Shown: piece after piece, positions 52,583 through 61,412 of the stretch
Layout: every line of letters begins with the position of its first letter
Position numbering within the stretch: the stretch's first letter is position 1
Assembly: GCF_018129005.1 (NCBI RefSeq)
Contig: NZ_JAAEDL010000016.1
Span: 62,001 to 126,000, forward strand
Length of the DNA: 64,000 nucleotides
Direction of reading: 5' to 3'
DNA from: Neoroseomonas eburnea
GTDB lineage: Bacteria > Pseudomonadota > Alphaproteobacteria > Acetobacterales > Acetobacteraceae
Position numbers and translations under genes: made by a program
Notes under the pieces: model-generated
What the model was told of the DNA's origin: nothing
What the model saw: only the letters and a program-made list of their open reading frames with translations
The model's database searches: none

Positions 52583-53527
52583 ATGACCAGCCTGCATCCC
52601 AGCGCCCGCCGGGTGCTCGACCTGATCCGCGACTCCGGCCGGCCGCCCTTCGAGGCGATGACGCCCGCCGAGGCGCGCGTGGCCTATGCCGCCGCGCGGC
52701 AGGTGCTGCAGCCCGAGCCGCCGGCGGTCGCCGAATGGCGCGACCTGTCCTGCCCCGGCCCCGGCGGGGCGGTGCGGCTGCGGCTTTATCGGGGCCTTGG
52801 CGCCGGCGCCGGGCCGCAGCCCTGCCTGCTGTTCCTGCATGGCGGCGGCTGGGTGGTCGGCGACCTCGACAGCCATGACCAGCTCTGCCGCGAACTGGCG
52901 AACCGGCTGGCCGCGGTGGTGGTCGCGGTGGATTACCGCCTCGCCCCCGAACATCCCTTCCCGGCGGCGGCCGAGGACGCCGCCGCTGCGCTGCGCTTCG
53001 TCGCCGGGCAGGCCGGGGCGCTCGGCATCGACGCGGCGCGCATCGCGGTGGGCGGCGACAGCGCCGGCGGCAACCTCGCCGCCGCGCTGTGCCTGATGGC
53101 GCGCGACGGCCAGGCGCCGATGCCGATGTTCCAAATACTGTTCTACCCAGTCACCGACCTCGCGGCGGAATCGCCGGCCTATGGCCGCTTCATCGAGGGC
53201 TATGTGCTGAACGCCGCCTCGATGCGCTGGTTCATCGGCCATTATGTGGCGGACCCGGCGGCGCGGGCCGATTGGCGCGCCTCGCCCGCGCGGGCGGGCA
53301 GCCTCTCTGGCCTGCCGCCGGCCTTCCTGATGACCGCCGGCCACGACCCGCTGAGCGACGAAGGCGTCGCCTATGCCCGGCGGCTCGAGGCCGAGGGCGT
53401 GCCGGTCAGCCACCTGCACATCTCCGACCAGATTCACGGCTTCCTCACCCTGGGCAAGGCGATCCCGGCTTCCGCCGTGACGCTCGGCCAGGCGGCGGCG
53501 GCGTTGCGCCTGGCCTGGGAGGGGTGA
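52583..53527 (+). CDS. HSL-family alpha/beta hydrolase (esterase)
   Basis: 314 residues. Oxyanion motif FLHGGGWVVGD, nucleophile serine in GGDSAGGNLAAAL, then aspartate in AGHDPLSDEG and histidine in DQIHGFLTLG: a complete hormone-sensitive-lipase-type triad. It hydrolyses short or medium esters. It is probably co-transcribed with the racemase 97 bases upstream. The product of the Baeyer-Villiger enzyme at 24788 would be an ester or lactone, so this is a possible partner, though not linked. Confidence 0.88.
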   Translation: MTSLHPSARRVLDLIRDSGRPPFEAMTPAEARVAYAAARQVLQPEPPAVAEWRDLSCPGPGGAVRLRLYRGLGAGAGPQPCLLFLHGGGWVVGDLDSHDQLCRELANRLAAVVVAVDYRLAPEHPFPAAAEDAAAALRFVAGQAGALGIDAARIAVGGDSAGGNLAAALCLMARDGQAPMPMFQILFYPVTDLAAESPAYGRFIEGYVLNAASMRWFIGHYVADPAARADWRASPARAGSLSGLPPAFLMTAGHDPLSDEGVAYARRLEAEGVPVSHLHISDQIHGFLTLGKAIPASAVTLGQAAAALRLAWEG

Positions 53528-53568
53528 TGGCGCGGCGCGCGCGGGGCCATCCCCGGCGCCGGCGGGCG

Positions 53569-54510
53569 TCAGGGACCGGCTGAGGCCGCCGGCGCCCGCG
53601 CGCCCAGCCACAGCCCGCTGGCCAGCATCTCGCGCGCGCAGTCGCGCAGCAGGCCGGCGGCCGCGACCGCCGCCGGCGACGGTTCCCGCCCGCGAGGCAT
53701 GACCAGCAGCCGGGTGATGGCGAGCGCACCAAGCGGCACCGCGCGCAGCCGCCCCTCCAGGATCTCGGCGCGCACCATCGAGGCGACATCGACCATCGGC
53801 CCGAGCCCGGCGAGCACGAGCCGCTTGGCGACGGCGACGGTATCCGCCTCGCCCGCCACCTCGATGCCCAACGCCTCCTGGCCCAGCGCGTCGCGCAGCG
53901 CGCGGCGCACCCAGCTGTCGGGCCGGCCGGCCAGCACCAGCGGCACGCCCGCCAGCGCGCGCAACGGCACCGCCGCCCCCTGGAAGCGGCGGTCCGCGGC
54001 GGCGCAGATCAGGCACAGTGGCTCGGCGAGCAGCGGTTCCGCCGCCAGCCGCACCGAGGCGCCGGGCCCGTTCAGCATGGCGGCGTCGATCGCCCCTTCC
54101 TCGAGCTGCTTCTCAAGGTCGTGCATGAAGCCGATGGCGAGCCGCATCCGGATCTCGGGGAACTGCCGCGCGGCGCGGGTGGCGAAGGTGGCGCCGATGA
54201 TCTCCGACACGCCGGGCGACAGGCCGATCGTCACCGCCCCGCGCGGCCGGTCGGCCTGGCCGCGCGCGTCGCGGCGCATCGCCTCCGCCTCCCCCAGCAG
54301 CCGCTCGGCACGGTCGAGCAGCGCGAGCCCTTCGGCGGTCAGCACCGCCCCGCGCGGCCGGCGGTCGAACAGCCGCACGCCGAGTTCCGCCTCGAGCTGC
54401 TGGATCTGCCGGCTGACCGCGGGCTGGGCGATCCGCAGCGCGCGCGCGGCCTGGCCGAAATGCCGTTCCCGCGCGACGGCGGCGAAATAGCGGAGCTGCC
54501 GCAGTTCCAC
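53569..54510 (-). CDS. LysR-family transcriptional regulator
   Basis: 313 residues from a GTG at 54510 with GGAGGGTGG upstream. Helix-turn-helix: LRQLRYFAAVARERHFGQAA, then IAQPAVSRQIQQLEAELGV. The effector domain follows from about residue 92 (VTIGLSPGVSEIIGA) to near the end. It is divergent from the dehydrogenase operon that begins at 54754 and is the likely regulator of that unit, with an inverted repeat between them. It ends 41 bases from the convergent esterase gene. Confidence 0.9.
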   Translation of the reverse strand: MELRQLRYFAAVARERHFGQAARALRIAQPAVSRQIQQLEAELGVRLFDRRPRGAVLTAEGLALLDRAERLLGEAEAMRRDARGQADRPRGAVTIGLSPGVSEIIGATFATRAARQFPEIRMRLAIGFMHDLEKQLEEGAIDAAMLNGPGASVRLAAEPLLAEPLCLICAAADRRFQGAAVPLRALAGVPLVLAGRPDSWVRRALRDALGQEALGIEVAGEADTVAVAKRLVLAGLGPMVDVASMVRAEILEGRLRAVPLGALAITRLLVMPRGREPSPAAVAAAGLLRDCAREMLASGLWLGARAPAASAGP

Positions 54511-54568
54511 GAGCTTCCACCCTCCCTGGCCGTCTCGATGCCGCTGCGGCATCGGCGCCTTGCCGCTA

Positions 54569-54604
54569 AAGTGTTAGACGCGCCCCCGCTCCGGCACAAC
54601 ACTT
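54569..54604. promoter_or_regulatory. Inverted repeat AAGTGTT-N22-AACACTT in the LysR/dehydrogenase gap
   Basis: The 243-base gap 54511-54753 holds no gene. Its one AT-containing structure is a 7-bp inverted repeat (54569-54575 and 54598-54604) about 60-95 bases upstream of the LysR start. It may be a LysR recognition site. Confidence 0.4.
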
Positions 54605-54753
54605 CCTCCCGTTGAACAAGAAAGCCCGGCCGGCGCGGCCGAGGAGACGGAGGAAGCGTCAGGCGCACCCGGCAAAGACGGGGGCGCCATCGCATCGCGG
54701 CATGGCCGCATCCGATCACCGCGTCCGGTCCGGCATCCGGAGGTGATGAGGAC

Positions 54754-55926
54754 GTGAACAACGGCGCCTGGGCCCTGCCCGAGGAATTGAAGATGCTGCG
54801 CGATACCGCGCGGCGCTTCATGCAGAACGACGTGAAGCCGGCCGAGGATCGCGCGCCGCACGACGCCTGCGAGCTGCCCGTGGCGGATCTGGCCCCGCTG
54901 CAGAAGAAGGCGCGCGACCTTGGCCTGTGGTGCTACCGCACGCCGACCGAGTATGGCGGCGCCGGGCTCGACCTGCTCGGCCAGGCGGTGATCGCCGAGG
55001 AGGCGTCGAAGTGCCGCATGGGCGCCTATATCCCGGCCTGCGGCGCCTTCGGGGCCGATCCGCCCAATGCCATCTGGCTCGGCAACCGCGACCAGATCGA
55101 GCGCTTCGGCATCCCCGCCGTCGAGCGCGGCCAGAAGGTCTTCGTCGCCATCAGTGAGCCCTCGGGCGGCGCCGACCCGGCGCGCGGCATCCGCACCCGC
55201 GCCGAGCGGCGCGGCGACCGCTACGTGCTCAACGGCAGCAAGATGTGGATCTCGGGCGCGGGCAGCGCCGACTGGGGCCTGCTCTTCGCCCGCACCGGCG
55301 CGCAGGGGGAGCGCGGCGGCATCACCTGCTTCATCATCGACGGCAACCCCAAGGGCCTGACCAAGCGGCGGATCGGCGTGATCCGCGCCTGGTCGCCCTA
55401 TGAGCTGCACCTCGAGGATGTCGAGGTGCCGGTCGAGAACCGCCTCGGCGAGGAAGGCCAGGGCTTCCAGCTGTGCGAGAAATGGCTGGTCGAGGGCCGC
55501 GTGCCCTATGCCGCCGCCTGCGTCGGCATCGCCCAGGCGGCGCTCGAGCTCGCCATGGACTGGGCCCGGCAGCGCGAGGCCTTCGGCTCGAAGCTGGCCG
55601 ACAAGCAGGCGATCCAGTGGATGATCGCCGACAGCGAGATGGAGCTGCGCGCCGCCCGCCTGCTGGTCTGGCAGGCGGCCTGGACCGCGGCGCTCGGCGG
55701 CGACCTCAAGACCGACGCCTCGGTCGCCAAGGTGGTGGCGACCGAGACGGCGGGGCGGGTGGTGGACCGCTGCGTGCAGATCTTCGGCGGCCTCGGCGTC
55801 GCGCAGGAGATGCCGCTCGAACGCTGGTACCGCGAGATGCGGATCAAGCGCATCGGCGAGGGTCCCTCGGAGGTGCACCGCATGGTGCTCGCCCGCACCC
55901 TGCTCGGCGGGAAGGGGCGCCGCTGA
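54754..55926 (+). CDS. Acyl-CoA dehydrogenase
   Basis: 390 residues from a GTG with GGAGGTGATGAGGAC before it. Family motifs: FVAISEPSGGADPARGIRTR, NGSKMWISGAGSADWGLLFA, and IFGGLGVAQEMPLERWYREM. The catalytic Glu is in RIGEGPSEVHRM, where EGP replaces EGT. The stretch YIPACGAFGADPPNAIWLG, without the usual hydrophobic pattern, marks a subgroup often annotated for branched or bulky acyl-CoAs. It is the first gene of the ten-gene plus-strand unit facing LysR. Confidence 0.87.
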   Translation: MNNGAWALPEELKMLRDTARRFMQNDVKPAEDRAPHDACELPVADLAPLQKKARDLGLWCYRTPTEYGGAGLDLLGQAVIAEEASKCRMGAYIPACGAFGADPPNAIWLGNRDQIERFGIPAVERGQKVFVAISEPSGGADPARGIRTRAERRGDRYVLNGSKMWISGAGSADWGLLFARTGAQGERGGITCFIIDGNPKGLTKRRIGVIRAWSPYELHLEDVEVPVENRLGEEGQGFQLCEKWLVEGRVPYAAACVGIAQAALELAMDWARQREAFGSKLADKQAIQWMIADSEMELRAARLLVWQAAWTAALGGDLKTDASVAKVVATETAGRVVDRCVQIFGGLGVAQEMPLERWYREMRIKRIGEGPSEVHRMVLARTLLGGKGRR

Positions 55927-56702
55927 TGTCCATCGACCTCGACATCGATGCCGAGGGCATCGCCACCATCACCGTCAACCGGCCGGAGCGGCGCAACGCG
56001 CTCGATGCGGCGCATTACGCCGGGCTGACCGATGCCTGGATCCGCGTGCGCGACGACCCCGCGGTGCGCTGCGCGATCGTCACCGGCGCGGGGGACAAGT
56101 CCTTCTCGGCCGGCGCCGACATCAAGGACTTCATCGGCCGCCGGCAGGAGCTGTCGGACCACTGGCTGACGCAGAAGGGGCAGCTGCTCAATCGCGGCCT
56201 CGAGGTGTGGAAGCCGGTCATCGCCGCGGTCAACGGCTTCTGCGTGGGCGGCGGCATGACCCTGCTGCTGGCCACCGACATCCGCATCGCCGTCCCGCAC
56301 GCCACCTTCGGCCTGAGCGAGGTCAAGCGCGGCGTCATCGCCGGCAATGGCGGCACCCAGCGGGTGATGCGGCAGCTGCCCCATGCGATCGCGATGGAGA
56401 TGCTGCTGACCGGCGACGCCATCGACGCGGCGCGGGCGGAACGCTGGGGCCTGGTCAATGCCGTGGTCCCGCCCGAGGAGCTGATGCCCGCCGCGCGCGC
56501 CTTCGCCCGCCGCATCGCCGCGAATGCCCCGCTCGCGGTGCAGGCGGCGAAGGAGCTGGGGCTGCGCTCGCGCGACATGCCGCTCGCCGACGGGCTGCGG
56601 CTGGAGCAGATGGTCAGCCGCATCCTGCAGGGCAGCGAGGACGTGAAGGAAGGCCGCGCCGCCTTCGCCGAGAAGCGGCCGCCGCGCTTCGAGGGACGCT
56701 GA
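55926..56702 (+). CDS. Crotonase-family protein (enoyl-CoA hydratase/isomerase)
   Basis: 258 residues; ATG overlaps the upstream stop by one base (TGATG). FSAGADIKDFIGRR is the oxyanion segment. The first catalytic Glu is replaced by Thr (GGGMTLLLATD) while the second is kept in GLSEVKRGVIAGNGGTQR. With one glutamate, weak hydratase or isomerase activity is possible. The C-terminal DVKEGRAAFAEKRPPRF is normal. It is followed with no gap by the CoA-transferase. Confidence 0.82.
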   Translation: MSIDLDIDAEGIATITVNRPERRNALDAAHYAGLTDAWIRVRDDPAVRCAIVTGAGDKSFSAGADIKDFIGRRQELSDHWLTQKGQLLNRGLEVWKPVIAAVNGFCVGGGMTLLLATDIRIAVPHATFGLSEVKRGVIAGNGGTQRVMRQLPHAIAMEMLLTGDAIDAARAERWGLVNAVVPPEELMPAARAFARRIAANAPLAVQAAKELGLRSRDMPLADGLRLEQMVSRILQGSEDVKEGRAAFAEKRPPRFEGR

Positions 56703-57890
56703 ATGTCGGCAGGACCGCTCACCGGCATCACCGTTCTCGATCTGACGCAGATCTACAACGGCCCCTATGCCACCTTCCTGATGGCGATGGCCGGGGCCGA
56801 AGTGATCAAGATCGAGCCCCCCGGCGGCGAGCAGCTGCGCCGCCGGCACGGCGATGGCGGGGCCACGCTGCCCTTCGCCATGCTCAATTCGGGCAAGCGC
56901 TGCGTCGTGCTCGACCTCAAGGCCGGGGAGGACCGCGCGGCGCTGCTGCGGATGGCCGCCGAGGCCGACGTGCTGGTGGAGAACTACCGCCCCAGGGTGA
57001 TGGACCGGCTCGGCCTGTCGCGCGAGGTGCTGCGCGGGGTCAATCCGCGGCTGATCTGCGCCAGCGGCTCGGGCTATGGCGGCAGCGGCCCCTATCGCGA
57101 CTACCCGGCGATGGACCTGGTGGTGCAGGCGATGAGCGGGGTGATGAGCATCACCGGCGAGGCCGGCGGCCCGCCGCTCAAGGCCGGGCCGGCGCTGTGC
57201 GACTTCTTCGCCGGCATCCACCTCTACGGCGCCATCGTCACCGCGCTTTTCGAGCGCGAGCGCGGCGGGCCGGCCCGCGCGGTGGAGGTGGCGATGCTGG
57301 AGGCGGTCTATCCCTCGCTGACCTCCAACCTCGCCCTGCTGGCGGAGAAGGGCAGCAGCTTCCCCGGCCGCACCGGCAACCGCCATGGCGGGCTGTCGGT
57401 CTGTCCCTACAACGTCTATCCGGCGGCGGACGGCCATGTCGCCATCATTTGCAACCATGACGGCCATTGGCGCGCCGCCGCGCGCTATTTCGGCCATGCC
57501 GAGCTGATCGACGACCCGCGCTTCCTGCGGATGGCCGACCGGGTGGCGAACATGGACCTGCTCGACGGCATGGTCGCCTCCTGGACGGCCGCGATGCCGA
57601 AGGAGGAGATCTTCCAGGGCCTCGCGGCGGCCGGCGTGCCCTGCGCGCCGGTGCGCGAACTGGCCGAGGTGGTGGCCGATGGCCACCTGCATGAACGCCG
57701 CGCGCTGCTCGACATCGAGCATCCGCAGTTCGGCCCGATGACCGTGCCGACCAGCGCGCTATGCTTCGAGGGCATCGAGCGCGGCCTGCGCTGGCCGAGC
57801 CGCCCGCTCGGCGCCGACCAGCAGCTTGTGCCGCGGGCCGTCGGCCCGGCGGCGACCGCGGTGCCCGCCGAGGGAGGAGGAAGCCGATGA
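56703..57890 (+). CDS. Class III (CaiB/BaiF-type) CoA-transferase
   Basis: 395 residues. ITVLDLTQIYNGPYATFLMA and NSGKRCVVLDLKAGED open the protein; the catalytic aspartate is in GPALCDFFAGIHLYG. It lacks the NRNKRS block, so belongs to a different subgroup than the enzymes at 36312, 39458 and 48258. It starts directly after the crotonase stop and its own stop overlaps the Bug gene (ATGA). The AGGGAGGAGGAAGCC at its end serves as binding site for that gene. Confidence 0.88.
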   Translation: MSAGPLTGITVLDLTQIYNGPYATFLMAMAGAEVIKIEPPGGEQLRRRHGDGGATLPFAMLNSGKRCVVLDLKAGEDRAALLRMAAEADVLVENYRPRVMDRLGLSREVLRGVNPRLICASGSGYGGSGPYRDYPAMDLVVQAMSGVMSITGEAGGPPLKAGPALCDFFAGIHLYGAIVTALFERERGGPARAVEVAMLEAVYPSLTSNLALLAEKGSSFPGRTGNRHGGLSVCPYNVYPAADGHVAIICNHDGHWRAAARYFGHAELIDDPRFLRMADRVANMDLLDGMVASWTAAMPKEEIFQGLAAAGVPCAPVRELAEVVADGHLHERRALLDIEHPQFGPMTVPTSALCFEGIERGLRWPSRPLGADQQLVPRAVGPAATAVPAEGGGSR

Positions 57891-58858
57891 TCCGATTGGC
57901 GCGACGGTCCCTGCCGGCCCTGGCCGCCGGCCTGGCGGCCCCGGCACGGGCGCAGGCGGCCTTCCCGAGCCGGCCGGTGGTGATGATCGCCCCGGCCGCG
58001 CCGGGCGGGCCGACCGATGTCGCCGGCCGGGTGCTGGTGCAATACATGCCCGCGCTGATCGGCCAGCCCGTGGTGCTCGAGAACCGCAGCGGCGCCGCCG
58101 GGCAGATCGGCATGCGCCATGTCGCGACCGCGCCGCCGGACGGGCACACGCTTGTGATCGGCAACACCGGCTCGGTCGGCATCAACCCCTCCTACTACCG
58201 CGATCCCGGCTATGACATCGCGCGCGACTTCACCCCGGTCTCGATGCTGATGATCGCGCCGGTCTCGCTTGTCGTGCGCGCCGACCTGCCGGTCCGCACC
58301 CCGGCCGAGCTGGTCGCGCATATCCGCGCCGCCGGCGGGCGGTTCAGCTTCGGTTCCTCCGGCACCGGGCAGTCGCCCCATGTCGCGGCCGAGCTGTTCC
58401 GCCACGCGGCAGGGGTGGAGTTCGAGATCGTGCCCTATCGCGGCGCGGCGCCGGCGGTCACCGACATGCTCGCCGGCACGGTGCAGGCGATGTTCGACAG
58501 CACCAGCTCGGTGCCCTTCGTGCGGCAGGGCCGGCTGCGCGCGCTGGCGGTGGCCAATATCGAGCGCTCGCCGCTGATGCCCGAGGTGCCGACCATGGCC
58601 GAGGCCGGCTTCGCCGGCTTCGACGTCAGCTCCTGGTATGTCGCGCTCGCCCCGGCGGGCACCCCGCCCGAGGCGGTGCTCACGCTCAATGCGGCCATGA
58701 ACCCGGTGATGGCCCGTCCCGACGTGGCCGAGCGCCTGGCCGCGATCAACGCCGTGCCGATGCGGGGCAGCCCGGCGGATGCCGGCGCCTTCGTCGGCCG
58801 CCAGCTCGCCTATTGGCGCGAGGTGCTCGCACGCGCGGGGATCGGCGAGGCGCGGTGA
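57887..58858 (+). CDS. Bug/TctC-type solute-binding protein (twin A)
   Basis: 323 residues. Leader RLARRSLPALAAGLAAP, mature start FPSRPVVMIAPAAPGGPTD. The central part (58139-58407, about residues 85-174) is identical base for base to 59163-59431 in the next gene. Outside it the two differ, for example VEFEIVPYRGAAPAV against AEFEVVPYRGSAGAV. The shared stretch covers most of the hinge and part of the ligand pocket (NTGSVGINPSYYRDPGYD). Confidence 0.87.
   Translation: MIRLARRSLPALAAGLAAPARAQAAFPSRPVVMIAPAAPGGPTDVAGRVLVQYMPALIGQPVVLENRSGAAGQIGMRHVATAPPDGHTLVIGNTGSVGINPSYYRDPGYDIARDFTPVSMLMIAPVSLVVRADLPVRTPAELVAHIRAAGGRFSFGSSGTGQSPHVAAELFRHAAGVEFEIVPYRGAAPAVTDMLAGTVQAMFDSTSSVPFVRQGRLRALAVANIERSPLMPEVPTMAEAGFAGFDVSSWYVALAPAGTPPEAVLTLNAAMNPVMARPDVAERLAAINAVPMRGSPADAGAFVGRQLAYWREVLARAGIGEAR
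58139..58407 (+). repeat. 269-bp direct repeat, copy 1
   Basis: Read base by base, this segment is identical to 59163-59431 (offset 1024). It ends where the flanks change abruptly (GCGGCAGGGG here, CCACCGGGGC in copy 2). It lies wholly inside the first of two tandem Bug genes. Confidence 0.95.
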
Positions 58859-58910
58859 CGATGGGCGGCGGGCCCGCGGCCAGCCGGCTCGAACAGAAGG
58901 GAGGATGGTC

Positions 58911-59885
58911 ATGATGCGACTGCGGCGCCGGGCCCTGCCGGCCCTGGCCACCGGGCTGGCGGCCCCGGCATGGGGGCAGGCGCCCTTCCCGAGCCGGCCG
59001 GTGGTGATGATCGTGCCCGGCGCCCCGGGCGGGCCGACCGACGTGGTCGGGCGGATCCTGGTGCAGCACATGCCGGCGCTGATCGGCCAGCCGGTGGTGC
59101 TCGACTACCGCGCCGGCGCCGGCGGGCAGATCGGCATGCGCTACGTCGCCGCCGCCGCGCCCGACGGGCACACGCTTGTGATCGGCAACACCGGCTCGGT
59201 CGGCATCAACCCCTCCTACTACCGCGATCCCGGCTATGACATCGCGCGCGACTTCACCCCGGTCTCGATGCTGATGATCGCGCCGGTCTCGCTTGTCGTG
59301 CGCGCCGACCTGCCGGTCCGCACCCCGGCCGAGCTGGTCGCGCATATCCGCGCCGCCGGCGGGCGGTTCAGCTTCGGTTCCTCCGGCACCGGGCAGTCGC
59401 CCCATGTCGCGGCCGAGCTGTTCCGCCACGCCACCGGGGCGGAGTTCGAGGTGGTGCCCTATCGCGGCTCGGCCGGGGCGGTGACGGATCTCATCGCCGG
59501 CACCGTGCAGGCGATGTTCGACAGCACGACGACCATTCCGCATGTGCGGCAGGGCCGGCTGCGCGCGCTGGCGGTGGCGACGCCCGAGCGCTCGCCGCTG
59601 ATGCCCGAGGTGCCGACCATGGCGGAATCCGGCTTCGCCGGCTTCGACATCAGCTCCTGGTATGTCGCGCTCGCCCCGACGGGCACCCCGCCCGAGGCGG
59701 TCGCGAAGCTCAACGCGGCGATGGGCGAGGTGCTGGCGCGGCCCGAGGCGGCCGAGCGCTTCGCCGTCTTCAACGCCGTGCCGATGCGGGGCAGCCCCGG
59801 CGATGCCGGCGCCTTCCTCGGCCGCCAGCTCGTCTATTGGCGCGAGGTGCTCGCGCGCGCCGGGATCGGAGAAGGAAGGTCATGA
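58911..59885 (+). CDS. Bug/TctC-type solute-binding protein (twin B)
   Basis: 324 residues from the ATG at 58911, best spaced from AAGGGAGG; 58905 and 58914 are also in frame. Leader RLRRRALPALATGLAAP, mature start FPSRPVVMIVPGAPGGPTD. It contains copy 2 of the 269-bp repeat. Unlike twin A, it has VVLDYRAGAGGQIG, losing the common VVxENR motif. Its stop overlaps the thiolase-like gene (ATGA), so it is coupled to that pair. Confidence 0.87.
   Translation: MMRLRRRALPALATGLAAPAWGQAPFPSRPVVMIVPGAPGGPTDVVGRILVQHMPALIGQPVVLDYRAGAGGQIGMRYVAAAAPDGHTLVIGNTGSVGINPSYYRDPGYDIARDFTPVSMLMIAPVSLVVRADLPVRTPAELVAHIRAAGGRFSFGSSGTGQSPHVAAELFRHATGAEFEVVPYRGSAGAVTDLIAGTVQAMFDSTTTIPHVRQGRLRALAVATPERSPLMPEVPTMAESGFAGFDISSWYVALAPTGTPPEAVAKLNAAMGEVLARPEAAERFAVFNAVPMRGSPGDAGAFLGRQLVYWREVLARAGIGEGRS
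59163..59431 (+). repeat. 269-bp direct repeat, copy 2
   Basis: Exact second copy of 58139-58407, in the downstream twin gene and in the same reading frame. Confidence 0.95.
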
Positions 59886-61009
59886 TGCGCGGGAAGTTCG
59901 TCATCGCGGGGGTCGGCCACACCGCCTTCGGCACCCTGCCGGGACGGTCCACCGTCTCGCTGAACGTCGAGGCCTGCCGCCGCGCGCTCGAGGATGCCGG
60001 CATCGAGAAGCGGGCGGTGGACGGGGTCTTCGTCAAGACGCCGACCTCGGCGCGCGAGATCCTCTATGGCCAGACCCTGTCCGAGGCGCTCGGCCTGCAG
60101 CCGCGCATCGGCATCGCGCTCGACCAGGGCGGAGCCGCCAACATGTCGGGCATCGCCTTCGCCTGCCTCGCGATCGAGGCCGGCATGTGCGAGGTGGCGC
60201 TGGTCTGCTACGCCGACAATCCGCGCAGCGGCAGCCGCGCCACCTATGCCCGCCCGCGCGGGGACGACGCCGCCTTCGGCTGGTTCTCGACCGCAGCCGG
60301 CTACGCCATGATCCACCGCCGCCACGTCGCCGAGCACGGCACGCCCGAGGCCGCCTTCGGTGCGGTCGCGGTGGCCGCGCGGCGGCATGGCGCAGCCAAC
60401 CCCAACGCGCAGCTCCGCAAGCCGCTGACGCTCGATGGCTACCTCGCCGCCGCGCCGCTGGTCGCGCCGCTGCGGCGCGACGATTGCGCGCTGATCTCCG
60501 ACGGCGCCGCCGCGCTGGTGGTGATGTCGGCGCGCCGGGCGCGCGAGATCGGGGTGAAGGCGGCGGTGCCGATCCTCGGCATGGGGCAGGCGCATACCTC
60601 TTGGGAGGTGACGCAGCGCCCCTGCCTGACCAGCACCCGGGCGAAGGATGCGGCGCGTGACGCCTTCGCCATGGCCGGGCTCGGCCCGGCCGACATCCAG
60701 GTGGCGCAGATCTACGACTGCTTCACCATCACCGTGCTGATGACGCTCGAGGATTACGGCTTCTGCCCGCCCGGCCAGGCCGAGGGCTTCGTGCGCGAGG
60801 GCCGCATCGTGCACGGCGGCGACCTGCCCCTCAACACCGCCGGGGGCCTGCTCTCGGAAACCGGCATGCCGGGGCTGCAGCTGGTGATCGAGGCGGTGCG
60901 CCAGGTGCGCGGCACCGCCACGCTCCAGGTACCCGGCGTGCGCCACGCGCTGGTGAGCAACCAGGGCGGCACCATGCACACCCACGCGACCCTGATCCTC
61001 GGAGGCTGA
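59882..61009 (+). CDS. Thiolase-superfamily protein lacking the nucleophilic cysteine (SCP-x/Ltp2-like)
   Basis: 375 residues with the thiolase double fold: FVIAGVGHTAFGTLP at the start, ALISDGAAALVVMSARRA in the middle, and NTAGGLLSETGMPGLQLVIEA plus SNQGGTMHTHATLIL at the end. The N-terminal site that normally holds the acyl-accepting Cys reads DQGGAANMSG (81-90), without Cys. This is the pattern of SCP-x-like proteins that pair with a DUF35 partner, encoded one base downstream. Such pairs act as thiolases or as retro-aldol lyases on branched CoA esters; here the aldolase type seems more likely. Confidence 0.8.
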   Translation: MMRGKFVIAGVGHTAFGTLPGRSTVSLNVEACRRALEDAGIEKRAVDGVFVKTPTSAREILYGQTLSEALGLQPRIGIALDQGGAANMSGIAFACLAIEAGMCEVALVCYADNPRSGSRATYARPRGDDAAFGWFSTAAGYAMIHRRHVAEHGTPEAAFGAVAVAARRHGAANPNAQLRKPLTLDGYLAAAPLVAPLRRDDCALISDGAAALVVMSARRAREIGVKAAVPILGMGQAHTSWEVTQRPCLTSTRAKDAARDAFAMAGLGPADIQVAQIYDCFTITVLMTLEDYGFCPPGQAEGFVREGRIVHGGDLPLNTAGGLLSETGMPGLQLVIEAVRQVRGTATLQVPGVRHALVSNQGGTMHTHATLILGG

Positions 61010-61010
61010 C

Positions 61011-61412
61011 ATGACCCTGCCGACACCGGAGGTCACCCCGCTGAACGAAGCCTACTGGGCCGGCCTCGCCGCCGGGGAGCTGCGCTTCCAGCACTGCCCG
61101 CATTGCGGCCATCGCTGGCTGCCCGCGCGGCGCGAATGCCCCGCCTGCCTGCGCGAGGGCGCCGCCTGGGAGAAGGCCGCGGGCACGGGGCAGGTGATCA
61201 GCTGGGTGGTCTATCACACCGCCTATCACGACGCCTTCCGCGACCGCCTGCCCTACAATGTCGCGATCGTCGAGCTCGACGAGGGGCCGCGGCTGATCAC
61301 CAACATCCTCGCCCCGCATGAGAGCATCGCCGCGGGGATGCGCGTGCGCCTCGAGTTGCAGTCGGATTTCGGGGTGAACCTGCCGCGCTTCGCCCCGGTG
61401 GGGGCCGCGTGA
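61011..61412 (+). CDS. DUF35 protein: zinc ribbon plus OB fold, partner of the thiolase-like protein
   Basis: 133 residues. Zinc ribbon CPHCGHRWLPARRECPAC (two CxxC pairs at about 29-46), then an OB-fold with GTGQVISWVVYHTAYHDAF and PYNVAIVELDEGPRLITNI. Proteins of this family bind acyl-CoA and form a complex with thiolase-like partners, as in BbsAB and Ltp2/ChsH2-type systems. The single base between the two genes supports a fixed stoichiometry. Its stop overlaps the next Bug gene (GTGA). Confidence 0.88.
   Translation: MTLPTPEVTPLNEAYWAGLAAGELRFQHCPHCGHRWLPARRECPACLREGAAWEKAAGTGQVISWVVYHTAYHDAFRDRLPYNVAIVELDEGPRLITNILAPHESIAAGMRVRLELQSDFGVNLPRFAPVGAA

Noticed and set aside
53528..53568. 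Terminator between the convergent esterase and LysR genes
   Set aside because: The 41 bases are GC-rich and can form only a 4-bp stem (GGGGCCATCCCC); too weak to list as a terminator.
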